Below, piece after piece: positions 1 to 4,917 of a DNA stretch of 5,166 nucleotides. The position numbers and the translations under genes were made by a program. The notes under the pieces are model-generated. The model searched no databases. It saw nothing but the letters and a program-made list of their open reading frames with translations, and had not been told where the DNA came from. Every line of letters begins with the position of its first letter. Position 1 is the stretch's first letter. Source of the DNA: an uncultured Clostridia bacterium (GTDB lineage: Bacteria; Bacillota; Clostridia; UBA1381); contig CAKSGG010000207.1 in NCBI GenBank assembly GCA_934454215.1, positions 1 to 5,166 of the forward strand, written 5' to 3'.

Positions 1-1359
1 AAGGGCGCGTGCACAAACTCAAACATGTACGGCGGTGACCCGTGCTTTGCACTTCAGCTTGATGTGGATTTAAAAGCAGGAGAAGAAAAGGAAATCAATA
101 TTTTCCTCGGCACGACAATGACGGAAGATGATATTAAAAAGAGCGCTGCACATTGCAGAGAAACCGATTTTGTCAAAAAGTCATTTTCGGCACTGTCAAG
201 GCAGTGGGAAGAATATCTGTCGCATTTCCGGTGTGAAATACCCGATAAAGACGCACAGACAATGATAAATATATGGAATCCGTATCAAGCAGAACGCAAT
301 TTCCAATTTTCAAGAAATATCAGCTACTATGCAACAGGAACTTTCCGCGGTATTGGCGTTCGCGATACCGCACAGGATATTCTGGCAATGGTGCCGTTTG
401 ACATAAGACGTGCAAAGGATAAGCTGAATTTGCTTTTTACGCAGCAGTATAAGGACGGTCACTGCAATCATTACTGTTTCCCGACCGAAGGCTGGGAACC
501 CGTGACACGTATACACTCGGATAATCATTTGTGGCTTGTAATGGCTTGCTATCATATCATTATGGAAGAGGGAAAACTTGATTATCTTGACGAAACAGTG
601 GAATTTTATGACGGCGGAAGTGCGACAGTTTGGGAACATATCAAAAAGTCGATTGATTTTTGTATGGCAAACCGCGGCGTGCACGGATTTCCGCTGATGC
701 TTGCGTCCGACTGGAACGATATGCTCTACCGCGTGTGCCAAAAGGGCAAAGGCGAGAGCATATGGACGGCGATGCAGTTCGGAACGGTACTCCGTCAAAT
801 CGCAGAGCTTGCCGAGTTAAAGGGCGAGGATAAGCAAAAGTATCTTGATATTTATGAGGAACAGAAAAATCTTGTTAACACAATCGCGTGGAACGGCGAA
901 TGGTTCAGAAGATGTATAACCGATGAGGGCAAGTTTATCGGCTCAAAAGCCGAACCTCAGGCAAAAATATGGCTGAATGCGCAAAGCTGGGCGGTAATAT
1001 CGGGTATGGGCGACAGAGATAAGCAGATTTTGGCTATGGACAGCGTGAAAAAGTATCTTGATACACCGCTCGGTATAAAGAAAATCGAGCCGTCCATGAC
1101 GACCGATTATCCGTCCAAAGAGGGTGCGCTGACTTGCTATAACAAAGGGTGCGGCGAAAACGGAAGTGTGTTCTGTCATGCGAATACATGGGCGATAATT
1201 GCGGAATGTATGCTGAAACGCCCCGAAAATGCGTATAAATATTATCATCAGCTGCTGCCGAGGTCGCACAGGAAAAAGCCGGGGAATGGCGGTATAAGGC
1301 GGAGCCGTATGTGTATGCGTCAAACATTTTCGGGCCGGAGAGCGATAAGTTCGGCTTAG
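1..1359 (+). CDS. GH94 family glycoside phosphorylase, 5'-truncated and frameshifted (main part)
   Basis: This encodes most of an inverting glycoside phosphorylase of family GH94 (cellobiose/chitobiose/laminaribiose phosphorylase type). Such enzymes use phosphate to split a beta-glycosidic disaccharide or oligosaccharide into a sugar 1-phosphate and a shorter sugar in the cytoplasm. The frame is open from base 1, so the ATG at 25 is internal and the N-terminal domain lies upstream. Seen motifs are NIWNPYQ, then RGIGVRDTAQD (343-375), RIHSDNHLWL, the SDWNDM motif (706-723) that corresponds to the GH94 catalytic aspartate region, and HANTW (1177-1191), matching the conserved phosphate-site histidine. 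Family resemblance stops after the LLP at 1252-1260. The remaining 33 residues read basic and low-complexity, and the true C-terminus continues in another frame. The normal enzyme has about 800 residues; roughly 520 codons of it are in the window. The exact substrate cannot be called from this part. Family assignment is secure. Confidence 0.9.
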   Translation, partial: KGACTNSNMYGGDPCFALQLDVDLKAGEEKEINIFLGTTMTEDDIKKSAAHCRETDFVKKSFSALSRQWEEYLSHFRCEIPDKDAQTMINIWNPYQAERNFQFSRNISYYATGTFRGIGVRDTAQDILAMVPFDIRRAKDKLNLLFTQQYKDGHCNHYCFPTEGWEPVTRIHSDNHLWLVMACYHIIMEEGKLDYLDETVEFYDGGSATVWEHIKKSIDFCMANRGVHGFPLMLASDWNDMLYRVCQKGKGESIWTAMQFGTVLRQIAELAELKGEDKQKYLDIYEEQKNLVNTIAWNGEWFRRCITDEGKFIGSKAEPQAKIWLNAQSWAVISGMGDRDKQILAMDSVKKYLDTPLGIKKIEPSMTTDYPSKEGALTCYNKGCGENGSVFCHANTWAIIAECMLKRPENAYKYYHQLLPRSHRKKPGNGGIRRSRMCMRQTFSGRRAISSA

Positions 1360-1571
1360 CGAATGTCAGCTGGCTGACGGGAACCGCGGCGTGGATGTAT
1401 GTTGCTGTAACGCAGTATATGTTCGGCATAAGACCGAAGTGGAACGGACTCGAAATCGACCCGTGCCTGCCGCAGGAGATGCTGCCCGCAAAGGTGACGC
1501 GTGTGTTCCGCGGAAAGAAGTACGAAATTGAAATTACCGAAAACAAACGCATGTTTATTGAATGTAAATAA
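1260..1571 (+). pseudogene. C-terminal fragment of the GH94 phosphorylase, displaced by a -1 frameshift
   Basis: This frame, read from the GAG at 1260, gives EVAQEKAGEWRYKAEPYVYA and then IFGPESDKFGLANVSW, TGTAAW and GIRP...GLEIDPCLP. These are the typical last 100 residues of GH94 enzymes. TGTAAW (1377-1394) carries the threonine that in this family helps bind phosphate. The join to the upstream frame needs one extra base between about 1258 and 1277, where there is a CCG/AGG junction and an A5 run. The ATG at 1311 lies inside the conserved domain and has no Shine-Dalgarno site, so it is not a real start. The gene ends with TAA, 17 bp before the esterase gene. The lesion may be real decay or a single-base sequence error; the second fits the otherwise well-kept coding sequence on both sides. 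Confidence 0.85.
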
Positions 1572-1588
1572 CGAAAGGATGATAAAAA

Positions 1589-2260
1589 ATGATTTTTAAA
1601 GATTTTGACAGAATCGTGTTTGCAGGTGATTCGGTCACTGATATGGAAAGTCAAAATCCTGTTGGTGAGGGTTTATTTGATAACTTGGGACAGGGGTTTG
1701 TAAGAAGCATAGACAGTCTTTTAAGAATGGCATATCCTGATGTACGCGTGCGTGTCACAAATTCGGGTATAAGCGGAAATACAAGCCGTGATTTATCGGA
1801 AAGATACGAGCGTGACGTATTGAGATTGAAACCCGATTGGGTAAATATCCTAATAGGTATAAATGATGTATGGAGACAGTTTGATTCGCCGTCCTTTGAA
1901 AGAGACTGGGTTCTTCCGGAAGAATATGAAACAAATGTTGAAAAAATGATTACGTCGGTTAAATACAGCGTTAAAGGAATATTTGTAATGACGCCGTATT
2001 ATATGGAACCGTATAAAAACGATGCGATGAGGGTTCGTATGACCGAATATGCGGATATTTGCCGAAAGCTTGCCGAAAAACATAATTGTGTACTAATAGA
2101 TTTACAGGCAATGTTTGATAAATATTTTGAGTATTGCCATTCATCAAGCATAGCATGGGACAGAATACACCCGAACAGAGTCGGTGCAGACCTTATCGCA
2201 AGAGAGTTTTTGAATAAATGTCAATTTGACTTTAACCATTTGCAGTGCAGTCAAAGCTGA
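1589..2260 (+). CDS. SGNH/GDSL-family esterase (probable carbohydrate deacetylase)
   Basis: The product is a 223-residue SGNH hydrolase, complete and of normal size. All four blocks are visible: GDSVTD with nucleophile Ser15, NSGISGNT with oxyanion Gly63, GIND with Asn92, and DRIHPN with Asp191 and His194 as the rest of the triad. There is no signal peptide or membrane segment, so it should act in the cytoplasm. The start is fixed by AAAGGA at 1574-1579, 9 nt before the ATG. It follows the phosphorylase by 17 bp and precedes the glycosidase by 59 bp, which suggests one transcript. In sugar-use operons such enzymes usually remove acetyl groups from imported oligosaccharides; that role is inferred from context. 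A lipase or thioesterase role is possible but less likely here. Confidence 0.9.
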   Translation: MIFKDFDRIVFAGDSVTDMESQNPVGEGLFDNLGQGFVRSIDSLLRMAYPDVRVRVTNSGISGNTSRDLSERYERDVLRLKPDWVNILIGINDVWRQFDSPSFERDWVLPEEYETNVEKMITSVKYSVKGIFVMTPYYMEPYKNDAMRVRMTEYADICRKLAEKHNCVLIDLQAMFDKYFEYCHSSSIAWDRIHPNRVGADLIAREFLNKCQFDFNHLQCSQS

Positions 2261-2319
2261 TTTGAGTACATCTGTGAAAAGCGTATAGGTAAAAATAATT
2301 ATTTGGAGGATAAGAACAA

Positions 2320-2499
2320 ATGGCAAAAATCGATTGGACAAAAATTTCGGGTGAAACTTATGACTGGACAAAGACATTAAAACCTGAAAAACCGTATATT
2401 CATGATTATACAAAGACTTTCGTATATAAATTGTTTTTGGCGATACCGAATGAGGAGCATGACAAGTGCATAGTGTATAAAAATTTTGAAGAGGCTTAG
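2320..2499 (+). pseudogene. N-terminal fragment of GH101-like glycosidase, ended by in-frame TAG
   Basis: Translation from the ATG at 2320 begins MAKIDWTKISGE and runs 59 codons to TAG at 2497-2499. A strong ribosome-binding site, GGAGGA at 2305-2310, lies 9 nt upstream, so this is the authentic start of the gene. The next frame at 2500 is in the same register and continues without a break in style: the residues before and after the stop read NFEEA*EVIKKID, a natural helix. A single substitution (for example from TTG, CAG, GAG or AAG) would create this stop. The piece is therefore best read as the N-terminus of the gene that continues to 3369, not as a separate small protein. TGA and TAA end neighbouring genes, so recoding of TAG cannot be excluded by local usage alone. 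Confidence 0.65.
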
Positions 2500-2523
2500 G
2501 AAGTCATAAAAAAGATTGATAAA

Positions 2524-3369
2524 ATGACTCTCAATATGCCGAAAATCGTTTATCTTGTCGGGTGGCAGTATTTAGGTCATGATAGTAAATATCCGTCATG
2601 GGACTGTGTTAATGAAAATCTGAAAAGAACATGTGATAATAATGCACGGGACAGCTTGTTATGGCTTATGGAGGAAGGATTTAAATATAACACAACGGTA
2701 AGTCTGCATATAAATATACAGGATGCTTACGATGACAGTCCTCTGTGGGATGAGTATGTAAAAAATGATTTGATATCGTTAAATGAAGATAAAAGTTTTT
2801 GCACAGGTTATATTTGGAACAATAAAATAAGTTATATTATAAGTCTTAAACAGGAATGGGAAAAAGGATACTTACAGAAAAGAATTGATAACTTATGTGA
2901 TTTTTTACCGATTCAAAAAGCCGGGACAATTCATATTGATGCCATGCACGCACAGGCAGATGCAGGGCATGGCTATAGCCTGGAAGATGTGCAGGAAGTC
3001 AGAAACAAGGTCGTAAGATACTGGCGTGAACTTGGTGTAGATGTAACTTCCGAATTCTATTATTATGAAACTCCGGATTGGCAGGCAAGAAAGGAGCAGC
3101 TTACAGGATTACAGCCGCTGGCATATCACTTTTCTCAAAATCTTGATGAATACATGATAAAGCCTGCAAATCTTATCTGCGGCACTATGATTTCAAGGCG
3201 GTTCAGGGAAGGCAATTCGGACGAAATGAACAAACTTTTCGGTGCAAGCTTTAACGTTGAGGAAATTATAATGAACGGCGGTACCGAATGGGAAAGAAAA
3301 TTCTTTGAAGATATCAAAATAAGGATTTGCCGATATTGTTGTCAATATTGCAAGAATGAGAAGATCTGA
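2524..3369 (+). pseudogene. GH101-like (endo-alpha-N-acetylgalactosaminidase family) catalytic-domain fragment, truncated
   Basis: This is the body of the same gene, in frame with 2320-2499; register continues back to 2500, and the ATG at 2524 has no clear ribosome-binding site. The pattern VYLVGWQYLGHDSKYPSWD resembles the start of the GH101 barrel. Asp139 in HIDAMH (codon 2938) and Glu177 in TSEF (codon 3052) sit 38 residues apart, close to the nucleophile and acid/base spacing known in GH101. Characterised GH101 enzymes release Gal-beta-1,3-GalNAc from mucin-type O-glycans and are much larger and secreted. This one has no signal peptide and is short, so an exact substrate is not claimed. 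The conserved stretch ends near FGASFNVEE...GTEWERKFFED. The last 16 or so residues are cysteine- and arginine-rich and unlike the family, implying loss of the C-terminal part near 3313-3325. Confidence 0.6.
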
Positions 3370-3565
3370 CGGAAATGGTATTGGCGGCATAGGGTGTCTG
3401 TGAAATCGGTTTTCTGGATGCTGACATGGTATTCGTGCATAAATGCAATAACAGTACAACCAATGGAGGCTGGACGACGGATGGCGATAGGTATGCAGAA
3501 TGTATATTTTGGAGCAGAATTATGAGAGAGCAGAAACAAAGGAAGAAAAAATTAGTTGACGGTTT
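3370..3565 (+). other. Gene-free stretch with out-of-frame coding remnants
   Basis: No intact gene is seen. Three forward frames each show short protein-like pieces. One, from 3393, includes GFLDADMVFVHKCNN and GGWTTDGDRYAE. Another, ending at the TGA at 3554-3556, reads MYILEQNYERAETKEEKIS. Joining these two needs a frameshift near 3495-3505. Because the second ends just 9 bases before a strong terminator, the stretch may be the decayed 3' end of a gene whose body was lost together with the end of the GH101-like gene. The family is not recognised. A continuous frame at 3426-3647 runs through the terminator hairpin and has no ribosome-binding site, so it is not called as a gene. Confidence 0.4.
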
Positions 3566-3607
3566 AAAAGGCTTGATTTCAGCAGAAATGTTGAGATCAA
3601 GCCTTTT
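3566..3607 (+). terminator. Long hairpin with GAAA loop and flanking A/T tracts, intrinsic terminator
   Basis: AAAAGGCTTGAT (3566-3577) is a perfect inverted repeat of ATCAAGCCTTTT (3596-3607). The interior also pairs: two pairs (U.G, U-A), then CAGCA (3580-3584) with TGTTG (3589-3593), closing on a GAAA loop at 3585-3588. This gives a 19-bp uninterrupted stem with two G.U wobbles. The T-run on the right and the A-run on the left mean it could work in both directions. It separates the carbohydrate genes from the mobile-element module and sits 9 bases after the TGA at 3554-3556. Confidence 0.75.
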
Positions 3608-3680
3608 AATGTTTGTTGCGAAAAAGCATAAAATAATCGAAAAATAACACATTATGCAGAACCAGAAAGAGGTGTGTACT

Positions 3681-3752
3681 ATGGTAATTTCGGAAGATGA
3701 ACAATTTTATAATGCTCAAAAACGAAATATAATCTGGTATGACTGTTCTTGA
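3681..3752 (+). pseudogene. Short ORF with good ribosome-binding site, possible 5' end of a broken gene
   Basis: GAGG at 3669-3672 stands 8 nt before an ATG that opens a 23-residue frame beginning MVISEDEQFYNAQKRN and ending at TGA. The ribosome-binding site and charged start look like the beginning of a normal gene. One frame over, the sequence continues as SGMTVLDVA before a stop, so the gene may have been cut or shifted near 3731-3752. No family is recognised. It could instead be a leader peptide for the module that follows, or chance; the TATAAT promoter candidate at 3728-3733 lies inside it. Confidence 0.3.
3705..3733 (+). promoter_or_regulatory. Candidate sigma-A promoter for the leader and small-ORF chain
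   Basis: A consensus -10 box TATAAT (3728-3733) has a weak -35 match TTTTAT (3705-3710) 17 bp upstream. Transcription would start near 3740, about 35 nt before the first leader hairpin. The -10 match is exact but the -35 is poor, so a regulated or extended type is possible. It is the best promoter seen between the terminator at 3607 and the hairpin at 3774. Confidence 0.4.
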
Positions 3753-3773
3753 TGTTGCATAAATAGTTCAGAT

Positions 3774-3800
3774 ATATGCACGGAGGGCAGCCGTGCATAT
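3774..3800 (+). promoter_or_regulatory. Hairpin enclosing the ribosome-binding site and start of the 93-codon ORF
   Basis: ATATGCACGG (3774-3783) and CCGTGCATAT (3791-3800) form a perfect 10-bp stem around a 7-nt loop, AGGGCAG. The Shine-Dalgarno GGAGGG (3782-3787) spans the stem-loop edge. The GTG at 3793 and the first two bases of the ATG at 3799 lie in the right arm. If folded, the hairpin would limit ribosome entry; if another strand pairs with either arm, it would open. Confidence 0.6.
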
Positions 3801-4074
3801 GGAGTTGAACAGTGTGAAACAACGCATATTCTACATTTTACATCATATGGGGCGTGCTAAGTCGAAAAAGGCCACGCATAAATGCAACAGCGATTCCCCA
3901 GACGATGGCGTGGCAGGACTAATCCCATATTGCACAGCCAAAACCTTCACGGTTTTCGTGAAACGTTTTGACTGTTTTTTATTACGCAAAAACTGCAAAA
4001 TTTGTTGTCGTTCGCCGCCGTATTCATTTGAGTTTTGTCAAAAAAATTCAAATGAAAGGAAATGGTTAAAATGA
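3793..4074 (+). CDS. 93-codon cysteine-rich ORF of unknown function, head of an overlapping ORF chain
   Basis: The frame starts at GTG 3793 or ATG 3799, 5 or 11 nt after GGAGGG, and ends at a TGA that overlaps the next start as ATGA (4071-4074). The product would be basic, with seven cysteines (31, 47, 61, 68, 71, 72, 82) including a CKICC cluster and a KRFDCFLLRKNC stretch. No signal peptide is seen. I do not recognise the family. In favour of coding are the strong ribosome-binding site and the exact stop-start overlap. Against it, the same bases hold several inverted repeats, so the region may act mainly as structured leader RNA, with translation serving to melt it. Both roles can coexist, as in attenuator leader peptides. 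Confidence 0.45.
   Translation: MHMELNSVKQRIFYILHHMGRAKSKKATHKCNSDSPDDGVAGLIPYCTAKTFTVFVKRFDCFLLRKNCKICCRSPPYSFEFCQKNSNERKWLK
3845..3930 (+). promoter_or_regulatory. Structured leader segment with mutually exclusive stems (candidate RNA switch or attenuator)
   Basis: ATATGGG (3845-3851) pairs perfectly with CCCATAT (3924-3930) to close a domain of about 86 nt. Inside it, GCCACGC (3871-3877) pairs perfectly with GCGTGGC (3908-3914). The same CACGC (3873-3877) can instead pair with GCGTG (3852-3856), so the two inner stems exclude each other. A second copy of CATATGG at 3796-3802, next to the ORF start, could also compete for CCATAT at 3925-3930. I do not recognise a known riboswitch class. 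The pairings are read by eye and not energy-tested. Confidence 0.4.
3940..3980 (+). terminator. Candidate intrinsic terminator/attenuator in the leader
   Basis: TTCACG (3946-3951) pairs with CGTGAA (3957-3962) around GTTTT, and AAAAC (3940-3944) can pair with GTTTT (3965-3969) beyond a small internal loop. A T6 run follows at 3975-3980. It lies directly downstream of the alternative-stem domain, the layout expected of a transcription attenuator. The stem is short and the T-run is a few bases away, so termination strength is uncertain. Confidence 0.35.
4023..4056 (+). promoter_or_regulatory. Hairpin abutting the ribosome-binding site of the 40-codon ORF
   Basis: TTCATTTGA (4023-4031) and TCAAATGAA (4048-4056) are perfect 9-bp arms; inside them a T4 and an A-run can add about 4 bp. 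The right arm runs into AAAGGA (4055-4060), the Shine-Dalgarno site 10 nt before the ATG at 4071. Ribosomes finishing the 93-codon ORF would pass through and open this stem. Confidence 0.5.
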
Positions 4075-4193
4075 ATGACAATGCAAAAAAACATTTGAAT
4101 AAATTTTTAGCATTTTTTTGCACTTTTAAATTTTTAATCGTTATATTAATGGGCAGAGTTAAATTTCATCCCTCCGCGGGGGTGAAAAAATGA
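4071..4193 (+). CDS. 40-residue hydrophobic small protein or coupling peptide before the sigma-like gene
   Basis: The ATG at 4071 follows AAAGGA (4055-4060) by 10 nt, and the TGA at 4191-4193 overlaps the sigma-like start as ATGA. Residues 12-28 are almost all hydrophobic (FLAFFCT then FLIVILMG), broken by one lysine, so it could be a single-pass membrane peptide; the tail is basic. No family is recognised. Stop-start overlap on both sides suggests translational coupling: reading this ORF would unfold the hairpin at 4164-4187 that covers the next ribosome-binding site. The AT-rich DNA also contains a promoter candidate, so the ORF could be partly fortuitous. Confidence 0.45.
   Translation: MNDNAKKHLNKFLAFFCTFKFLIVILMGRVKFHPSAGVKK
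4082..4122. repeat. 10-bp inverted repeat overlapping the -35 region of the sigma-like gene's promoter
   Basis: TGCAAAAAAA (4082-4091) is mirrored by TTTTTTTGCA (4113-4122) with 21 bases between. The right arm overlaps the candidate -35 box TTGCAC (4118-4123). It may be an operator dyad or an RNA hairpin. A direct repeat AAATTTTTA also occurs at 4101-4109 and 4128-4136. AT-richness makes chance matches more likely. Confidence 0.35.
4118..4147 (+). promoter_or_regulatory. Candidate internal promoter for the sigma-like and HTH genes
   Basis: TTGCAC (4118-4123) and TATATT (4142-4147) are spaced by 18 bp in AT-rich DNA. Transcription would start around 4154, just before the hairpin at 4164-4187, giving the sigma-like gene a short leader of its own whose ribosome-binding site is folded and not opened by upstream translation. 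Confidence 0.4.
4164..4187 (+). promoter_or_regulatory. Hairpin sequestering the ribosome-binding site of the sigma-like gene
   Basis: TTTCATCCC (4164-4172) pairs with GGGGTGAAA (4179-4187) in a 9-bp stem with one U.G pair and a TCCGCG loop. The only Shine-Dalgarno-like bases, GGGGG (4178-4182), lie in the loop edge and right arm, 7 nt before the ATG at 4190. The stem stands out from its AT-rich surroundings by GC content. Confidence 0.6.
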
Positions 4194-4618
4194 ATGCAAA
4201 ACACGGTGCCTGCAACAGATTTGATGCTTATATAAAGAAATCCATTGCTAATTGTTTAAAGGACTACATACGTATAACAAAGAATTATCATACACACTAC
4301 ATCAGTTTTTCAGAGTTAAGTGAGTATGATCTTAATTCTGTAACTTTATATAGAGATACATATCCGTCCGAAACGTTTTGTGAAAATATCAAGACAAGAC
4401 TTTTTGATGTGGCTATACACGATGAACTGTTGTATTCAGCCTTAATGCAGGTCAGTCAAGACATAAGGGAAATTCTTCTACTTAAGTTTTGGGGAGATCT
4501 CAGTGACAAAGAAGTCGGACAAGCTATGTGTATGAGTCGGCAGATGGTATGCTATAACAAAAATAAAGCATTGAAAATGCTGAAAAAAATTATTGAGGAG
4601 TTGAAAAAAGATGAATAA
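4190..4618 (+). CDS. Sigma-70 region-4-like regulator of Tn916-type elements (Orf7-like)
   Basis: The 142-residue product resembles the small sigma-factor-like proteins carried by Tn916-family conjugative elements. Residues 82-135 match sigma region 4: a helix SALMQVSQDIREILLLKFW, then the DNA-binding helix-turn-helix LSDKEVGQAMCMSRQMVCYN at about 104-123, and a basic end, KALKMLKKIIEELKK. The first 80 residues are less conserved and contain no full region 2, so it may not act as a complete sigma factor. In Tn916 the equivalent gene belongs to the switch controlling transcription of excision and transfer genes. The start overlaps the 40-codon ORF as ATGA and its ribosome-binding site is in a hairpin. 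The stop overlaps the next gene by 8 nt. Family is clear; the specific role is inferred. Confidence 0.85.
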   Translation: MNAKHGACNRFDAYIKKSIANCLKDYIRITKNYHTHYISFSELSEYDLNSVTLYRDTYPSETFCENIKTRLFDVAIHDELLYSALMQVSQDIREILLLKFWGDLSDKEVGQAMCMSRQMVCYNKNKALKMLKKIIEELKKDE

Positions 4619-4832
4619 CGCGTTGGACTATAAATTAATTCAGAAAGCTGTTTCGGGTGATGCAGAGTCTATTAACAGAATTGTGTCAATATATTCTCCG
4701 TATATAAATACATTGGCATCAATGACTTTGTATGACAGCAGCGGAAATGAATATATCGGCGTTAATGTTGATTTAAAGGATCACTTAACACAAAAGCTAA
4801 TACATTTAATACATACATATAAACTGGCATAA
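4611..4832 (+). CDS. HTH_16-like small protein of conjugative elements (Orf8-like)
   Basis: The 73-residue product resembles the short helix-turn-helix proteins (HTH_16, conjugative-transposon type) found directly after the sigma-like gene in Tn916 relatives. The pattern is LDYKLIQKAVSGDAESINR, then YSPYINTLAS and TLYDSSGNEYIGVN, ending DLKDHLTQKLIHLIHTYKLA; it spans nearly the whole protein and the length is normal. GAGGAG at 4595-4600 lies 10 nt before the ATG, inside the end of the sigma-like gene, and the two genes overlap by 8 nt, so they are co-translated. In complete elements the next genes are usually xis and int. Here no such gene follows in the 334 bases left; a structured region begins instead. 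Confidence 0.8.
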   Translation: MNNALDYKLIQKAVSGDAESINRIVSIYSPYINTLASMTLYDSSGNEYIGVNVDLKDHLTQKLIHLIHTYKLA

Positions 4833-4841
4833 AAAATATGC

Positions 4842-4910
4842 GGGGCTTTTCCGGGTACGTGGTTAAATGAACACTTCATCCTTGATTATATTAGCCGACG
4901 GGAAAGCCCC
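4842..4910 (+). ncRNA. Structured element with three nested helices after the HTH gene
   Basis: GGGGCTTTTCC (4842-4852) pairs with GGGAAAGCCCC (4900-4910) in an 11-bp stem with one U.G. Inside, GGTTAA (4861-4866) pairs with TTAGCC (4891-4896) with one U.G, and ATGAA (4867-4871) pairs with TTCAT (4875-4879) around CAC. A 6-nt bulge (4853-4858) lies between the outer and middle stems. No T-run follows, so it is not a standard terminator, though it may still end or stabilise the upstream mRNA. It could also be a protein-binding or transfer/replication site. The type is assigned on fold only. Confidence 0.45.
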
Positions 4911-4917
4911 TTCCCCC

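Noticed and set aside
1270..1278. Programmed -1 frameshifting at the A-run in GH94
   Set aside because: The frame-matched heptamer is GAAAAAG, lacking the slippery A AAA AAG form, and GH94 enzymes are not known to need frameshifting; deletion or error is simpler.
1034..1654. 206-codon - strand frame under the GH94 3' end
   Set aside because: It lies antisense to strongly conserved GH94 sequence and the start of the esterase, with no domain of its own; a shadow frame.
3426..3647. 73-codon + strand frame after the GH101-like gene
   Set aside because: It has no ribosome-binding site and runs straight through the 19-bp terminator hairpin; only its first part looks protein-like, so it is treated as a remnant.
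3314..3652. 112-codon - strand frame with hydrophobic segments
   Set aside because: Its apparent hydrophobicity comes from A-rich codons of the + strand; it crosses the terminator and shows no recognisable motif.
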